Made by a program: the position numbers and the translations under genes
Notes under the pieces: generated by a model
Database searches by the model: none
Seen by the model: only the letters and a program-made list of their open reading frames with translations
Told to the model about the DNA's origin: nothing
NCBI GenBank assembly: GCA_960531495.1
Contig: OY482864.1
Coordinates: 8,415,644 to 8,479,643 of the forward strand
Reading direction: 5' to 3'
Length of the DNA stretch: 64,000 nt
From: Zeus faber
Taxonomy: Eukaryota > Chordata > Actinopteri > Zeiformes > Zeidae
Part shown: in pieces, positions 21,581 through 31,137 of the stretch
Layout: each line of letters begins with the position of its first letter
Numbering within the stretch: position 1 is the first letter of the stretch

Positions 21581-22188
21581 TACGCCGGGAGAATATTCAC
21601 AGAGCAAAGTTAAAAAATATCTTTTTTCACAAGGAAAACGTATCTGCAGACAGATGGTTACGGTAAGCCTAATTTAGCTGGACAAATGAAATGGGCCCAT
21701 GTATGTCCTAGGCCAGGGATGGGCTAATATTTTTGTTCAAGGGCCGGTTACAGTTTTGAAGACCATGTGAGAGGCCACATTCAAGTTTATTCAAGTTTCC
21801 TTTCGGCTTTTTGGCTCATCAAATGAGGAAGAAGCTTCAAAATGGGACTTGACTGTAGGACATGTTTTGAGCAGAAACTGGCACACAGAATTAAAATCGC
21901 TTTAGAGATACGACAACCGTACAAAATGTAGGTGGAACGATTTAACTGGCTTGGGGACAACCCGCTGGTTTGCAGACCATGGCTTTAAACATTCACTTTA
22001 AAATTAAAGGAAATTCACACTCTGTATTGTTCACTCGTATTCCTGTATCCGAATTACTGCGTGGAGGTGTGGGTAACATGTACAAAAAAAGAGCCATGCA
22101 GGACTGACTAACAGTTTTACGCTTTTACTGCGAGCGAGGCAGATATCTTAGTGTTAAGCACTCTGTGATTTACTTATACAATGTTGTT

Positions 22189-22271
22189 GGGCTTCACCAG
22201 TTGGAAAAGCCTACCAAAAATTGGCGAAACTCTTAGTTGTCCCTCTCCACGGAAGTCTTTAGTAAAAGGCG
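22189..22271 (-). pseudogene. U5 snRNA 3' half, split by LINE C
   Basis: This is the 3' half of the U5 whose 5' half is at 27735-27783. The two together make one ordinary U5 gene interrupted inside loop I. The Sm site reads CCAATTTTTGG. Confidence 0.9.
22259..22271 (-). repeat. target-site duplication of LINE C, left copy
   Basis: TTAGTAAAAGGCG (plus strand) at the 3' end of LINE C. The identical 13 bases recur at 27735-27747 at its 5' end. In U5 sense the repeat is CGCCTTTTACTAA, i.e. loop I, U5 nt about 37-49. Confidence 0.92.
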
Positions 22272-22381
22272 GTTTATGTGGTTTTTATTCACAACATAAT
22301 CAAAACATACAATCAATCAAGGCATAGAAGGACAACTGTCCAACAAATCTTTGCGGGTAACAATTCACACAATCCCAAACA

Positions 22382-25300
22382 CTACACCAAGCCCAAACCC
22401 CCTTTCCACCTCTCTAGGGCCGCGTGCTGTCCCCATCTCCCCATGTCTGCCCTGATCCTCCCTCTCACCTCCCCCTCCACCCTCCTTATGACCCCCTCCA
22501 CCCCACAGTCCCTCCCGAGCCTGATGAGGTCCTGCCTGGCCACCCACAATCCCTTCTTGAAGAGGCTTATGAGCAGCCAGAGCAGGAAACCTTCCCTCCT
22601 GTTCCCCCCTCTACCCACCCCCCTCTCCACACTGGTCCAGGTCAGGTTGAACCCTCTCCTCACCCTCCTTAGTAGCGCCCCCGCCCTCGCCCACACCACC
22701 CCTGCGAAAGGGCAGTCCCACATGACATGAGCGATGGTTTCCTCCTCCGAGCACGCGACTCGGGGGCACCCAGGGGATGTCGCCAAGTCCCGCCGGTACA
22801 AGGTGGTGCGTACCGGCAGTGCTTTCTGGAGGCATGACCAGTTCAGGTCCTTGAGCCCATTATCCAGGCCGGGAGGCTGGACCGCCAGCCAGACTGCCGC
22901 CGGAATCCCTACGGCAGCCGGTGCGGTCACCCCCCGCCTCGTCTCGGCGTAGAGCCTCCTCTGGTCCAGCCCCAAACCCCCCTCCCAAGCCTGGGGGTGA
23001 GCCCGAAGCCACTTCGCCGCATGGCCATAGTGCCATGGCATCTGCTCTGACCGGGGCCCCAAGTTGCCCAAAGGCCCCATCACCCTCCTCGCCTGGTAGG
23101 AGAAATACAGCCGGAGGAAGTGTCCCGATGGGTGGACCACCGGAGAGGACAGCTCCCTCAACAAAAAGGATACAAAATAACCGTCCAGCTTTAGTGGGAG
23201 GTGAGGCACGCCCCTTCCGCCCTCCCCGATCGGCGCGTACATCCGGGCCCTCGCCGCATACTCGCACCGGCCTCCCCACACGAATCCGAACACGAGCCGC
23301 GTGAGGGGCGCCCGCATGCTTGCCGGCATCGGGAAGACGTATGACAAGTACAGTAGGGACGGCAACACGTCTGCCTTCAAAACCAGCACCTTGCCCGTAA
23401 GGGTCAGTGTCCTGGATTTCCAGAGGGCGACTTTCCTCTGGACAGCTTCTATTCGCCCGGTCCAATTTACCGTGGCGCTGTGGGCTGCCTCAAAATCCAC
23501 CCCGAGTAATCTCAGGGGTCCTCCGCAGAGCGGCAGCCCCCCTGGTGCGTCCGTCCTTCCCTTCCACCGCCCAAAGAACTTGACCGAGGTCTTCGCCAGA
23601 TTTAGCTCGGCGCCAGACACTCGGCCAAACTCCTGGAAGATCTCCAAGGAGCGGAGCAGGCAGGCATCGCTGTCCAGCAGCAGGGTGGTGTCATCCGCAT
23701 ACTGGGACAGCTTTACCCTAAGGCCGCCGCTGCCTGGCACCAGCAGTCCCCTCACACCCGGGTCAGCCCGAATGGCCGCCGCCAGGGGCTCCATGTAAAG
23801 GATGTAGAGCAGGGGTGAAAGCGGACACCCCTGTCTTACCCCTGCGTGCAACCCAAAAGGTTCCCCTAGGTGCCCGTTAACACAAACCGTGCTCCCCACG
23901 GCCGCGTACAACGTACGCAGCCACCCAACGAACAGCTTCCCTAAACCTACTCTCTCTAAGACTCTAAACTAAGACTGGGGATGGTAGCTCAGGTGGTAGA
24001 GCTGGTGGTCTAGTAATCTAAAGGTTGCTGGTTCGATCCCAGGCTCCTCCTGCTAGCATGCTGTAGTGTCCTTGAGCAAGACACTTAACCCCTAATTGCT
24101 CCTGATGGCTGCGTCCGTCGGTGTTTGAACAATTGTAAGTCGCTTTGGATAAAAGCGTCTGCTAAATGACTAAATGTAATGTAAATGTAAACATAAAGCC
24201 CCAGTGAACCCTATCGAAAGCTTTGGCCTGATCGAGGCCTACCACCATTAGGGGTAGCCCTCTATCTTCCACCCAAGCGATAGCGTCTCTGATGAGCTGG
24301 AGGTTCCACCTCACAGAGCGCCCAGCCACTCCACACGTCTGGTCCACATGGACCGCATCCGGGAGGACTGTGCGCAGACGGTCAGCGAGGACCTTAGCTA
24401 GAAGCTTGTAGTCCACACACAGCATGGTCAATGGCCGCCAGTTATTAAGGTCAGAGGCATCGCCCTTCTTGAAAAGAAGGGAGATCACCCCCCTAGCCAT
24501 CGACCCTCCAAGAGCCCCCGCGCGGAGGACCTCGGTCAGCACCTCTAACACCACTGGACCGAGCGCACCCCAAAACTTGAGGTAGAACTCGGCCGGCAGG
24601 CCGTCGATGCCCGGGACCTTTCGCTTTCCCATCCTTCGAAGGGCACCCTCAAGCTCCTCCAGAGTGAGGGGGGTCTCCAAAGCTTCTGCCAGGTCAGGCG
24701 GCACCCGCCGGGCAACCCTCTCTAAGAAGGCTTCTTCCCGGGTCTCATCCACCACCCTTTCACAGAAGAAGGAGCGATAGTGGTCCGTGGCGACCCTCAC
24801 CATTGCATCCGCTTCTGTCACCACCTGTCCCTGACTGTCCCTGACCCCCGTGAACACCTGCCGCGCCTTCTCGGTCCTAACCGAGCCGAAGAAAGCCGCC
24901 GAGCACGTCTCATTGCTCTCTGCGAACTCCCGACGCGACCGCAGCAGGTACGCACGGGCCCTACTCTCATAGACTCCCCTAAGCTGCGCTTTAAGGGTGT
25001 CACAAGCCCGCTGGTCTACAGTGCCACCGAGGTTCCCCACGGCATACTCGAGCTCGAGGAGGCGTTGCAGGCGGAGCACCTCCCTCTTCGCCTGCTTCGC
25101 CTTCCTTTTGCTGTACCTGATGGCGTGGGCTTTAATCCTCTCCTTTGCCACTTCCCACCACTCTACCACTCCGGCACATAGAGGCCTGAGCCCCTCGAGA
25201 CCCCGGAAAACCCCGGCGAAGCTGGCATCGAACTCGTCCTCCTCGAGGATACTCGGATTTAACTTCCAGTACCCCAGACCGAAGACCGGGGCACAGGACC

Positions 25301-25967
25301 GGACCCGGAGGAGGACCCCATCGTGGTCCGAGAAAAAGACGGGGAGCACCCGCCCAGACAGCACGCCCAAGGACCTTGAAAGAAAGACATAGTCCAGCCT
25401 CCTCGCACTCCCCTGGGTGTTTCGCCATGTGGGACCATCCAGTCGCGGGGTGACCACCCTCCCCCCGTCCACCAGCCCGTGCCCCGCCATGAAACCCTTG
25501 ACAAAAACCCCGCTCGTGTCCCTCCCTATATCTAAGTTAAAATCCCCCCCAATGATCACCTGTCTGTTGGTGGCCAGGTGTGGTCCCAGACCGGCCACCG
25601 TCTCCCTCCTCTCCCTCGTTCCCTGCGGCCCATAAAAAACAAAGACCCTCAAACAAAGACCCCTGTATGTGATGTCCGCTCCCAGCACCCTCCCCTGCTC
25701 CACAACATACACCCCCTCTACCCTCACCCCCCTGTCCCCGAAAAGAATACCCACCCCTGAACTGTGAACCCCCCCCACACTCCAGACTGACCCCCCCTTG
25801 TCCCACTCCCTCGCAAAAATTCCCACGTCCCTCTCATCCCTCAAATGAACCTCTTGCAGAAAACAAATTGTGCACCCCAAACCCCCAACAAAATCAAAGA
25901 CTGCCCTCCTCTTAACTGAGTTCCTCATCCCCCGTGCATTGATTGTGACGACCCCCAGACAATTCAT
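22382..25967 (-). pseudogene. LINE C ORF2, interrupted by a SINE
   Basis: The endonuclease and the first half of the RT are open from 25967 to the SINE at 24187, and the rest is open from 23969 to the stop at 22382. Without the SINE the frame would be equivalent to copy D's 1,120 codons. Differences from D in the shared parts are few (for example a Pro instead of Leu in ERVARR-x-PPD, and G instead of V before G-P-L-R-L-L), so the SINE is the main lesion and is recent. Confidence 0.9.
23970..24187 (+). mobile_element. tRNA-derived SINE, V-SINE-like, in LINE C ORF2
   Basis: The head GGGGATGGTAGCTCAGGTGG carries a perfect RNA polymerase III A box (TAGCTCAGGTGG) and a B box (GGTTCGATCCC). A central part (GTCCTTGAGCAAGACACTTA) follows, and the tail is AAGTCGCTTTGGATAAAAGC then GTCTGCTAAATG, the 3' tail that fish V-type SINEs share with L2-type LINEs, ending in ATGTAA repeats. 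It is flanked by TAAAC on both sides (23965-23969, 24188-24192) as a short target duplication. The intact promoter and the uninterrupted sister copy D show that it is young. Confidence 0.9.
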
Positions 25968-26071
25968 TTAACACAGGTGATGAAAACCAAAATCGTGCCC
26001 TGAAAATCCTCCGACCCAAAAAACGCAAAAAAGAACGATACCCCCATCTAAACACGGCAGCGACCCCACCA

Positions 26072-27589
26072 TCAGTCATACAGCCCCAACACCATGTCCT
26101 CCGGGCTCTCCTCCATAAGTTGACCCCAGGAATAGGGCATGTTGTTGGGGGAGGCAGGGGGACCCCATGACCCCCCCTGCCCGTCGTCCTCAAAAAGGGC
26201 GGGGCTTTCCTCCAGAGGGGGGGGCTTCCCACCGACCTCCGCTGCCACTCCCTCCCTTTGGCCCGCCCTGTCCACGACACCCCCTGCCACTTCCCTCATC
26301 TTCTTGGGGGCCTCCTTGCCCAACTGGTGGTGGTCCCTCCTCTTCCTCTGGGTCGCGGCCTGGGGGCCTGGCCCGGCGGAATCTGCTGGCGGTGATACCT
26401 CGGGAGGGACCTGCGCAGGGGGAGGGAACGCCGCAGGAAGCCCTTCCACAGGTGGAGCCGCCTTCGGCTTGGCCACCACAGGGAGAGCCTCCCCAGGATC
26501 CGCCACAGGATGTGCGGCTGCCACAGGGGGAGCCGCCCCGGGGGCCGTGGCTGCGGCCGGAGCAGGAGGAGATCCCGCGGGAGAAGCCTTTCCGGGGACC
26601 ACCGCAGGAGGAGCCGATGTCTTTTTCCCCGTCGCCGGAGGTGCCGCCGCACTTGGCGCCGAGACCGCCGCTCCTGGCACAGCCAGCGCCAAATCCGGAG
26701 GCCCCTGGGGCCGGCACACCGGGACGGGGGCCACCGGCACCGGCACCGAAACCGTAGGCGGGTCAGCCGCGACTACCGCCGCGGAAGGAGGGGGCGCTGA
26801 CTCCGCAGCCGGTCGATCCGGCTCCCCCTTGGGGCCGCCTATGACCCTCAGAGCGGCCGCGTAGGCCCTGCTGCACCCCTTGGCGAGGTGCTCAGGCGAC
26901 CCGCAGATATGGCAGGCCCTTGGCATCGGACACTCCCTTGCCTCATGCCCAAGGGCCTGACAGAACCTGCACCTCTGCTGGCCACATTCTCCCTCCGCGT
27001 GGCCGCTAGCCCTGCACCTACGGCAGAAAGCCGGCTGCCTCGAATAAAACAGGTAGCCCCGATCCGCCCCGATGTTGAAAAACGCCGGGGGGTGGGCCAA
27101 ACCCCCCACCCCCGCCGCGTCCTGCCCCAGGAGGACCTGATACTGGCGCTTACCTGTCCAGATGCCGTTGCTGTCCCTCAGGCGCCTCGGGGACGTCAGC
27201 ACCTCCGCGTACCTCCCCAGGAAGGCCGCCACAGCCTGGTCCGACACGTACGGATTGTACATGTGGACCGTCACCACCCGAAAGTTCGGTCTGTCGAGGC
27301 TTTGCAGGTTGAAGAGGGAGACTGGCCTTGCTCCCGCTTGCCGCCGGCTCTCCTCCAGGGCCCTGTCACACACCTCCTGTCCCAGGAAGGTGACATCGAA
27401 GCTCCTCTCTGCGTTGTTGGTCTGCAGGCAGAGTAGGTCCTCCACCTTCAGCTTCAGGGCCCCAAGCAGGACAGCCCTCCCAAACAGCTCCCTGGTCATC
27501 ATGGGCTCCTTCTCCTCCTTCCACTGGTACCGCAGCGTAGCCCTCAGCCCCGCCCTCGGGACCGACTGTGAGGTTCCAGCCTGCGCCAT
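26072..27589 (-). CDS. LINE C ORF1 (CCHC nucleic-acid-binding protein)
   Basis: This open frame of 505 codons starts at MAQAGTSQSV; an in-frame Met 18 codons upstream exists but is not shared. Residues about 30-170 form a conserved domain (FGRAVLLGALKLKVEDLL, VTVHMYNPYVSDQAV). Three CCHC knuckles follow at 189-202, 207-220 and 226-239, each C-x2-C-x4-H-x4-C. A long proline/alanine-rich stretch lies at about 255-430 and a basic patch (KRKRRDHHQLGKEAPKKMRE) near 425. ORF1 of this group coats element RNA. It is virtually identical to copy D ORF1, including length. The 104-base gap to ORF2 implies reinitiation or a separate start for ORF2. Confidence 0.9.
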   Translation of the reverse strand: MAQAGTSQSVPRAGLRATLRYQWKEEKEPMMTRELFGRAVLLGALKLKVEDLLCLQTNNAERSFDVTFLGQEVCDRALEESRRQAGARPVSLFNLQSLDRPNFRVVTVHMYNPYVSDQAVAAFLGRYAEVLTSPRRLRDSNGIWTGKRQYQVLLGQDAAGVGGLAHPPAFFNIGADRGYLFYSRQPAFCRRCRASGHAEGECGQQRCRFCQALGHEARECPMPRACHICGSPEHLAKGCSRAYAAALRVIGGPKGEPDRPAAESAPPPSAAVVAADPPTVSVPVPVAPVPVCRPQGPPDLALAVPGAAVSAPSAAAPPATGKKTSAPPAVVPGKASPAGSPPAPAAATAPGAAPPVAAAHPVADPGEALPVVAKPKAAPPVEGLPAAFPPPAQVPPEVSPPADSAGPGPQAATQRKRRDHHQLGKEAPKKMREVAGGVVDRAGQREGVAAEVGGKPPPLEESPALFEDDGQGGSWGPPASPNNMPYSWGQLMEESPEDMVLGLYD

Positions 27590-27734
27590 GTTGCAGCTGT
27601 GGTGTGTTGGCTCTCCAAAGGCAAAAAAAGCTCCCTTCCACACGACACTTGACTCCCCAGGCAGGTTTCAACAGTGATTTCTGAAGGTGTAATACACCTT
27701 CATGATCACTGTCTCCCCTCCCGGGTAAGTATCG

Positions 27735-27747
27735 TTAGTAAAAGGCG
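27735..27747 (-). repeat. target-site duplication of LINE C, right copy
   Basis: Identical to 22259-22271. The neighbouring AAAGGCTTATTC continues the undisturbed U5 sequence. Confidence 0.92.
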
Positions 27748-27783
27748 AAAGGCTTATTCGGGCTGAAGAGAAACCAGAGTAAT
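27735..27783 (-). pseudogene. U5 snRNA 5' half, split by LINE C
   Basis: The first 49 bases of U5 end in loop I. It is of the GGTTTCTCTTCAG type, with the promoter-like PSE region kept upstream (to its right). LINE C lies in the same orientation directly downstream, so the U5 promoter may read into the LINE. Confidence 0.9.
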
Positions 27784-28080
27784 TAATAAGATTGATGCAA
27801 ATGATGGAAATGGGTGTTGGTGCCGTCGCCTATCAGAATGACGGTCCTGCTTTTTGGCTAGGTGCAGAGCCACTGAAAGGTCTTACATTGACTAGCAGTC
27901 CACGCCACCCTTTAACCATCGATTCCAAATCAGAACAATGAATGGGTATCATTTAATATGTACAGACAGACTGAGGGAAAGTTTTCCCTGGGATTAAAAC
28001 AGCAGCACTACTGTGACAGCCTGCTCCGCATTTCCCTGAAAACCCTGAGACGTGGATGGATCATCAACATACTATTCCAG

Positions 28081-28152
28081 CTCCCCGTCGGGGAATTGAA
28101 CCCCGGTCTCCTGCGTGACAAGCAGGGATACTGGCCACTATACTAACGAGGA
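28081..28152 (-). tRNA. tRNA-Asp-GTC: tRNA-Asp(GTC)
   Basis: All stems pair, the anticodon is GTC, and the B box is GGTTCAATTCC. The unit around it shares the G preceding CTCCCC with the copy at 21,509. Confidence 0.9.
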
Positions 28153-28760
28153 TACGCCGGGAGAATATTCACAGAGCAAAGTTAAAAAATATCTTTTTTC
28201 ACAAGGAAAACGTATCTGCAGACAGATGGTTACGGTAAGCCTAATTTAGCTGGACAAATGAAATGGGCCCATGTATGTCCTAGGCCAGGGATGGGCTAAT
28301 ATTTTTGTTCAAGGGCCGGTTACAGTTTTGAAGACCATGTGAGAGGCCACATTCAAGTTTATTCAAGTTTCCTTTCGGCTTTTTGGCTCATCAAATGAGG
28401 AAGAAGCTTCAAAATGGGACTTGACTGTAGGACATGTTTTGAGCAGAAACTGGCACACAGAATTAAAATCGCTTTAGAGATACGACAACCGTAGAAAATG
28501 TAGGTGGAACGATTTAACTGGCTTGGGGACAACCCGCTGGTTTGCAGACCATGGCTTTAAACATTCACTTTAAAATTAAAGGAAATTCACACTCTGTATT
28601 GTTCACTCGTATTCCTGTATCCGATTACTGCGTGGAGGTGTGGGGTAACATGTACAAAAAAAGAGCCATGCAGGACTGACTAACAGTTTTACGCTTTTAC
28701 TGCGAGCGAGGCAGATATCTTAGTGTTAAGCACTCTGTGATTTACTTATACAATGTTGTT

Positions 28761-28879
28761 GGGCTTCGCCAGTTGGAAAAGCCTACCAAAAATAGGCGAA
28801 ACTCTTAGTTGTCCCTCTCCACGGAAGTCTTTAGTAAAAGGCGAAAGGCTTATTCGGGCTGAAGAGAAACCAGAGTAAT
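28761..28879 (-). ncRNA. RNU5: U5 spliceosomal snRNA
   Basis: Full length; loop I and the CCGTGGAGAGG strand are intact. The Sm context is CTATTTTTGG and the 5' strand is GGTTTCTCTTCAG, the same combination as at 21,093. Confidence 0.92.
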
Positions 28880-29176
28880 TAATAAGATTGATGCAAATGA
28901 TGGAAATGGGTGTTGGTGCCGTCGCCTATCAGAATGACGGTCCTGCTTTTTGGCTAGGTGCAGAGCGACTGAAAGGTCTTACATTGACTAGCAGTCCACG
29001 CCACCCTTTAACCATCGATTCCAAATCAGAAATATGAATGGGTGTCACTTATTATGTACAGAGAGACTGAGGGAAAGTTTTCTCTGGGATTAAAACAGCA
29101 GCACTACTGTGACAGCCTGCTCCGCATTTCCCTGAAAACCCTGAGACGTGGATGGATCATCAACATACTATTCCAC

Positions 29177-29248
29177 CTCCCCATCGGGGAATTGAACCCC
29201 GGTCTCCTGCGTGACAAGCAGGGAAACTGGCCACAATACTAACGAGGA
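29177..29248 (-). tRNA. tRNA-Asp(GTC) with altered D-arm
   Basis: The anticodon is GTC. The D-arm reads GTATTGTGGCCAGTTTC, with the invariant A-box A replaced by T and a D-stem pair lost. The acceptor has a tolerable G-T wobble (CCATCGGGG on the plus strand). Probably weakly or not transcribed. Confidence 0.65.
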
Positions 29249-29856
29249 TACGCCGGGTGAATGTTCCCAGAGCAAAGTTAAAAAATATCTTTTGTCACAA
29301 GGAAAACGTATCTGCAGACAGATGGTTACGGTAAGCCTAATTTAGCTGGACAAATGAAATGGGCCCATGTATGTCCTAGGCCAGGGATGGGCGAATATTT
29401 TGGTTCAAGGGCCGGTTACAGTTTTGAAGACCATGTGAGAGGCCACATTCAAGTTTATTCAAGTTTCCTTTCGGCTTTTTGGCTCATCAAATGAGGAAGA
29501 AGCTTCAAAATGGGACTTGACTGTAGGACATGTTTTGAGCAGAAACTGGCACACAGAATTAAAATCGCTTTAGAGATACGACAACCGTACAAAATGTAGG
29601 TTGAACGATTTAACTGGCTTGGGGTTAACCCGCTGGTTTGCAGACCATGGCTTTAAACATTCACTTTAAAATGAAAGGAAATTCACACTCTGTATTGTTC
29701 ACTCGTATTCCTGTATCCGATTACTGCGTGGAGGTGTGGGGTAACATGTACAAAAAAAGAGCCATGCAGGACTGACTAACAGTTTTACGCTTTTACTGCG
29801 AGCGAGGCAGATATCTTAGTGTTAAGCACTCTGTGATTTACTTATACAATGTTGTT

Positions 29857-29975
29857 GGGCTTCACCAGTTGGAAAAGCCTACCAAAAATTGGCGAAACTC
29901 TTAGTTGTCCCTCTCCACGGAAGTCTTTAGTAAAAGGCGAAAGGCTTATTCGGGCTGAAGAGAAACCAGAGTAAT
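29857..29975 (-). ncRNA. RNU5: U5 spliceosomal snRNA
   Basis: Full length, of the CCAATTTTTGG Sm type with a GGTGAAGCC 3' stem. The C-to-T in the terminal stem (cac instead of cgc on the plus strand) weakens one pair of the 3' hairpin. Confidence 0.92.
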
Positions 29976-30272
29976 TAATAAGATTGATGCAAATGATGGA
30001 AATGGGTGTTGGTGCCGTCGCCTATCAGAATGACGGTCCTGCTTTTTGGCTAGGTGCAGAGCGACTGAAAGGTCTTACATTGACTAGCAGTCCACGACAC
30101 CCTTTAACCATCGATTCCAAATCAGAACAATGAATGGGTGTCACTTATTCTGTACAGACAGACTGAGGGAAAGTTTTCTCTGGGATTAAAACAGCAGCAC
30201 TACTGTGACAGCCTGCTCCGCATTTGCCAGGAAAGTCTGAGACGTGGATGTATCATCAACATACTATTCCAC

Positions 30273-30344
30273 CTCCCCGTCGGGGAATTGAACCCCGGTC
30301 TCCTGCGTAACAAGCAGGGAAACTGGCCACAATACTAACGAGGA
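30273..30344 (-). tRNA. tRNA-Asp-like gene with GTT (Asn) anticodon
   Basis: This is a second Asp-bodied copy with the TTGTTAC anticodon loop, again linked to the GTATTGTGG D-arm change. It differs from the copy at 19,315 in the D-loop (GGCCAG here, GGCAAG there), so the two share an ancestor but have since diverged. Confidence 0.65.
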
Positions 30345-30952
30345 CACGCCGGGTGAATATTCACAGAGCAAAGTTAAAAAATATCTTTTGTCACAAGGAA
30401 AACGTATCTGCAGACAGATGGTTACGGTAAGCCTAATTTAGCTGGACAAATGAAATGGGCCCATGTATGTCCTAGGCCAGGGATGGGCGAATATTTTGGT
30501 TCAAGGGCCGGTTACAGTTTTGAAGACCATGTGAGAGGCCACATTCAAGTTTATTCAAGTTTCCTTTCGGCTTTTTGGCTCATCAAATGAGGAAGAAGCT
30601 TCAAAATGGGACTTGACTGTAGGACATGTTTTGAGCAGAAACTGGCACACAGAATTAAAATCGCTTTAGAGATACGACAACCGTACAAAATGTAGGTGGA
30701 ACGATTTAACTGGCTTGGGGACAACCCGCTGGTTTGCAGACCATGGCTTTAAACATTCACTTTAAAATGAAAGGAAATTCACACTCTGTATTGTTCACTC
30801 GTATTCCTGTATCCGAATTACTGCGTGGAGGTGTGGGTAACATGTACAAAAAAAGAGCCATGCAGGACTGACTAACAGTTTTACGCTTTTACTGCGAGCG
30901 AGGCAGATATCTTAGTGTTAAGCACTCTGTGATTTACTTATACAATGTTGTT

Positions 30953-31035
30953 GGGCTTCACCAGTTGGAAAAGCCTACCAAAAATTGGCGAAACTCTTAG
31001 TTGTCCCTCTCCACGGAAGTCTTTAGTAAAAGGCG
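30953..31035 (-). pseudogene. U5 snRNA 3' half, split by LINE D
   Basis: The U5 3' half ends in loop I at LINE D. No 5' half exists on the other side of LINE D, where about 300 bases of unit are missing. Confidence 0.9.
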
Positions 31036-31137
31036 GTTTATGTGGTTTTTATTCACAACATAATCAAAACATACAAGGCATAGAAGGACAACTGTCCAAC
31101 AAATCTTTGCGGGTAACAATTCACACAATCCCAAACA

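Larger units (their letters stand above)
18544..22271. repeat. U5/tRNA-Asp array block 1
   Basis: About three and a half units lie between LINE B and LINE C. The first unit (18,544-18,815) is shortened: it keeps the U5 5' half and its promoter side but jumps from GCAGCACTACT to ACAGTTTTACGC, losing tRNA-Asp and everything distal. Each complete unit is about 1.1 kb. Its plus-strand order is: spacer, U5 (minus), U5 upstream region, tRNA-Asp (minus), spacer, hAT-like segment, tRNA-Ser relic, LINE-RT scrap. Confidence 0.9.
22272..27734 (-). mobile_element. Tx1-like U5-targeted LINE, copy C, full length with a SINE inside
   Basis: This is the only copy with both ends and both target duplications. 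Without the SINE it is about 5.24 kb. The order on the minus strand is: 145-bp 5' UTR (starting CGATACTTACCCGGGAGGGG), ORF1, 104-bp spacer, ORF2, ~110-bp 3' UTR ending AAAACCACATAAAC with no poly(A) tail. Domain content (three CCHC knuckles in ORF1; APE endonuclease, RT and a C-terminal Cys/His motif in ORF2) and the insertion in an RNA gene fit the Tx1 branch of the L1 group, of which some members target U2 snRNA or 5S rRNA genes. No restriction-like endonuclease of the R2/R4 kind is present. Confidence 0.93.
27735..31035. repeat. U5/tRNA-Asp array block 2
   Basis: Three units lie between LINE C and LINE D. The first unit strongly resembles the one at 21.2-22.1 kb (shared CCAGCTCCCC before the tRNA and TTTTTTCACAAGG after it), which means that units on the two sides of LINE C were neighbours or have been converted by one another. 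Confidence 0.9.

Noticed and set aside
24162-24190. Apparent alternative end of LINE C ORF2 inside the SINE
   Set aside because: It is only read-through into the SINE tail, not a natural terminus.
26139-26864. Long plus-strand frames over LINE ORF1 (for example 26,139-26,864, 34,672-35,397)
   Set aside because: They are antisense shadows in very GC-rich P/A codons. No motif, and they are broken in copy A.
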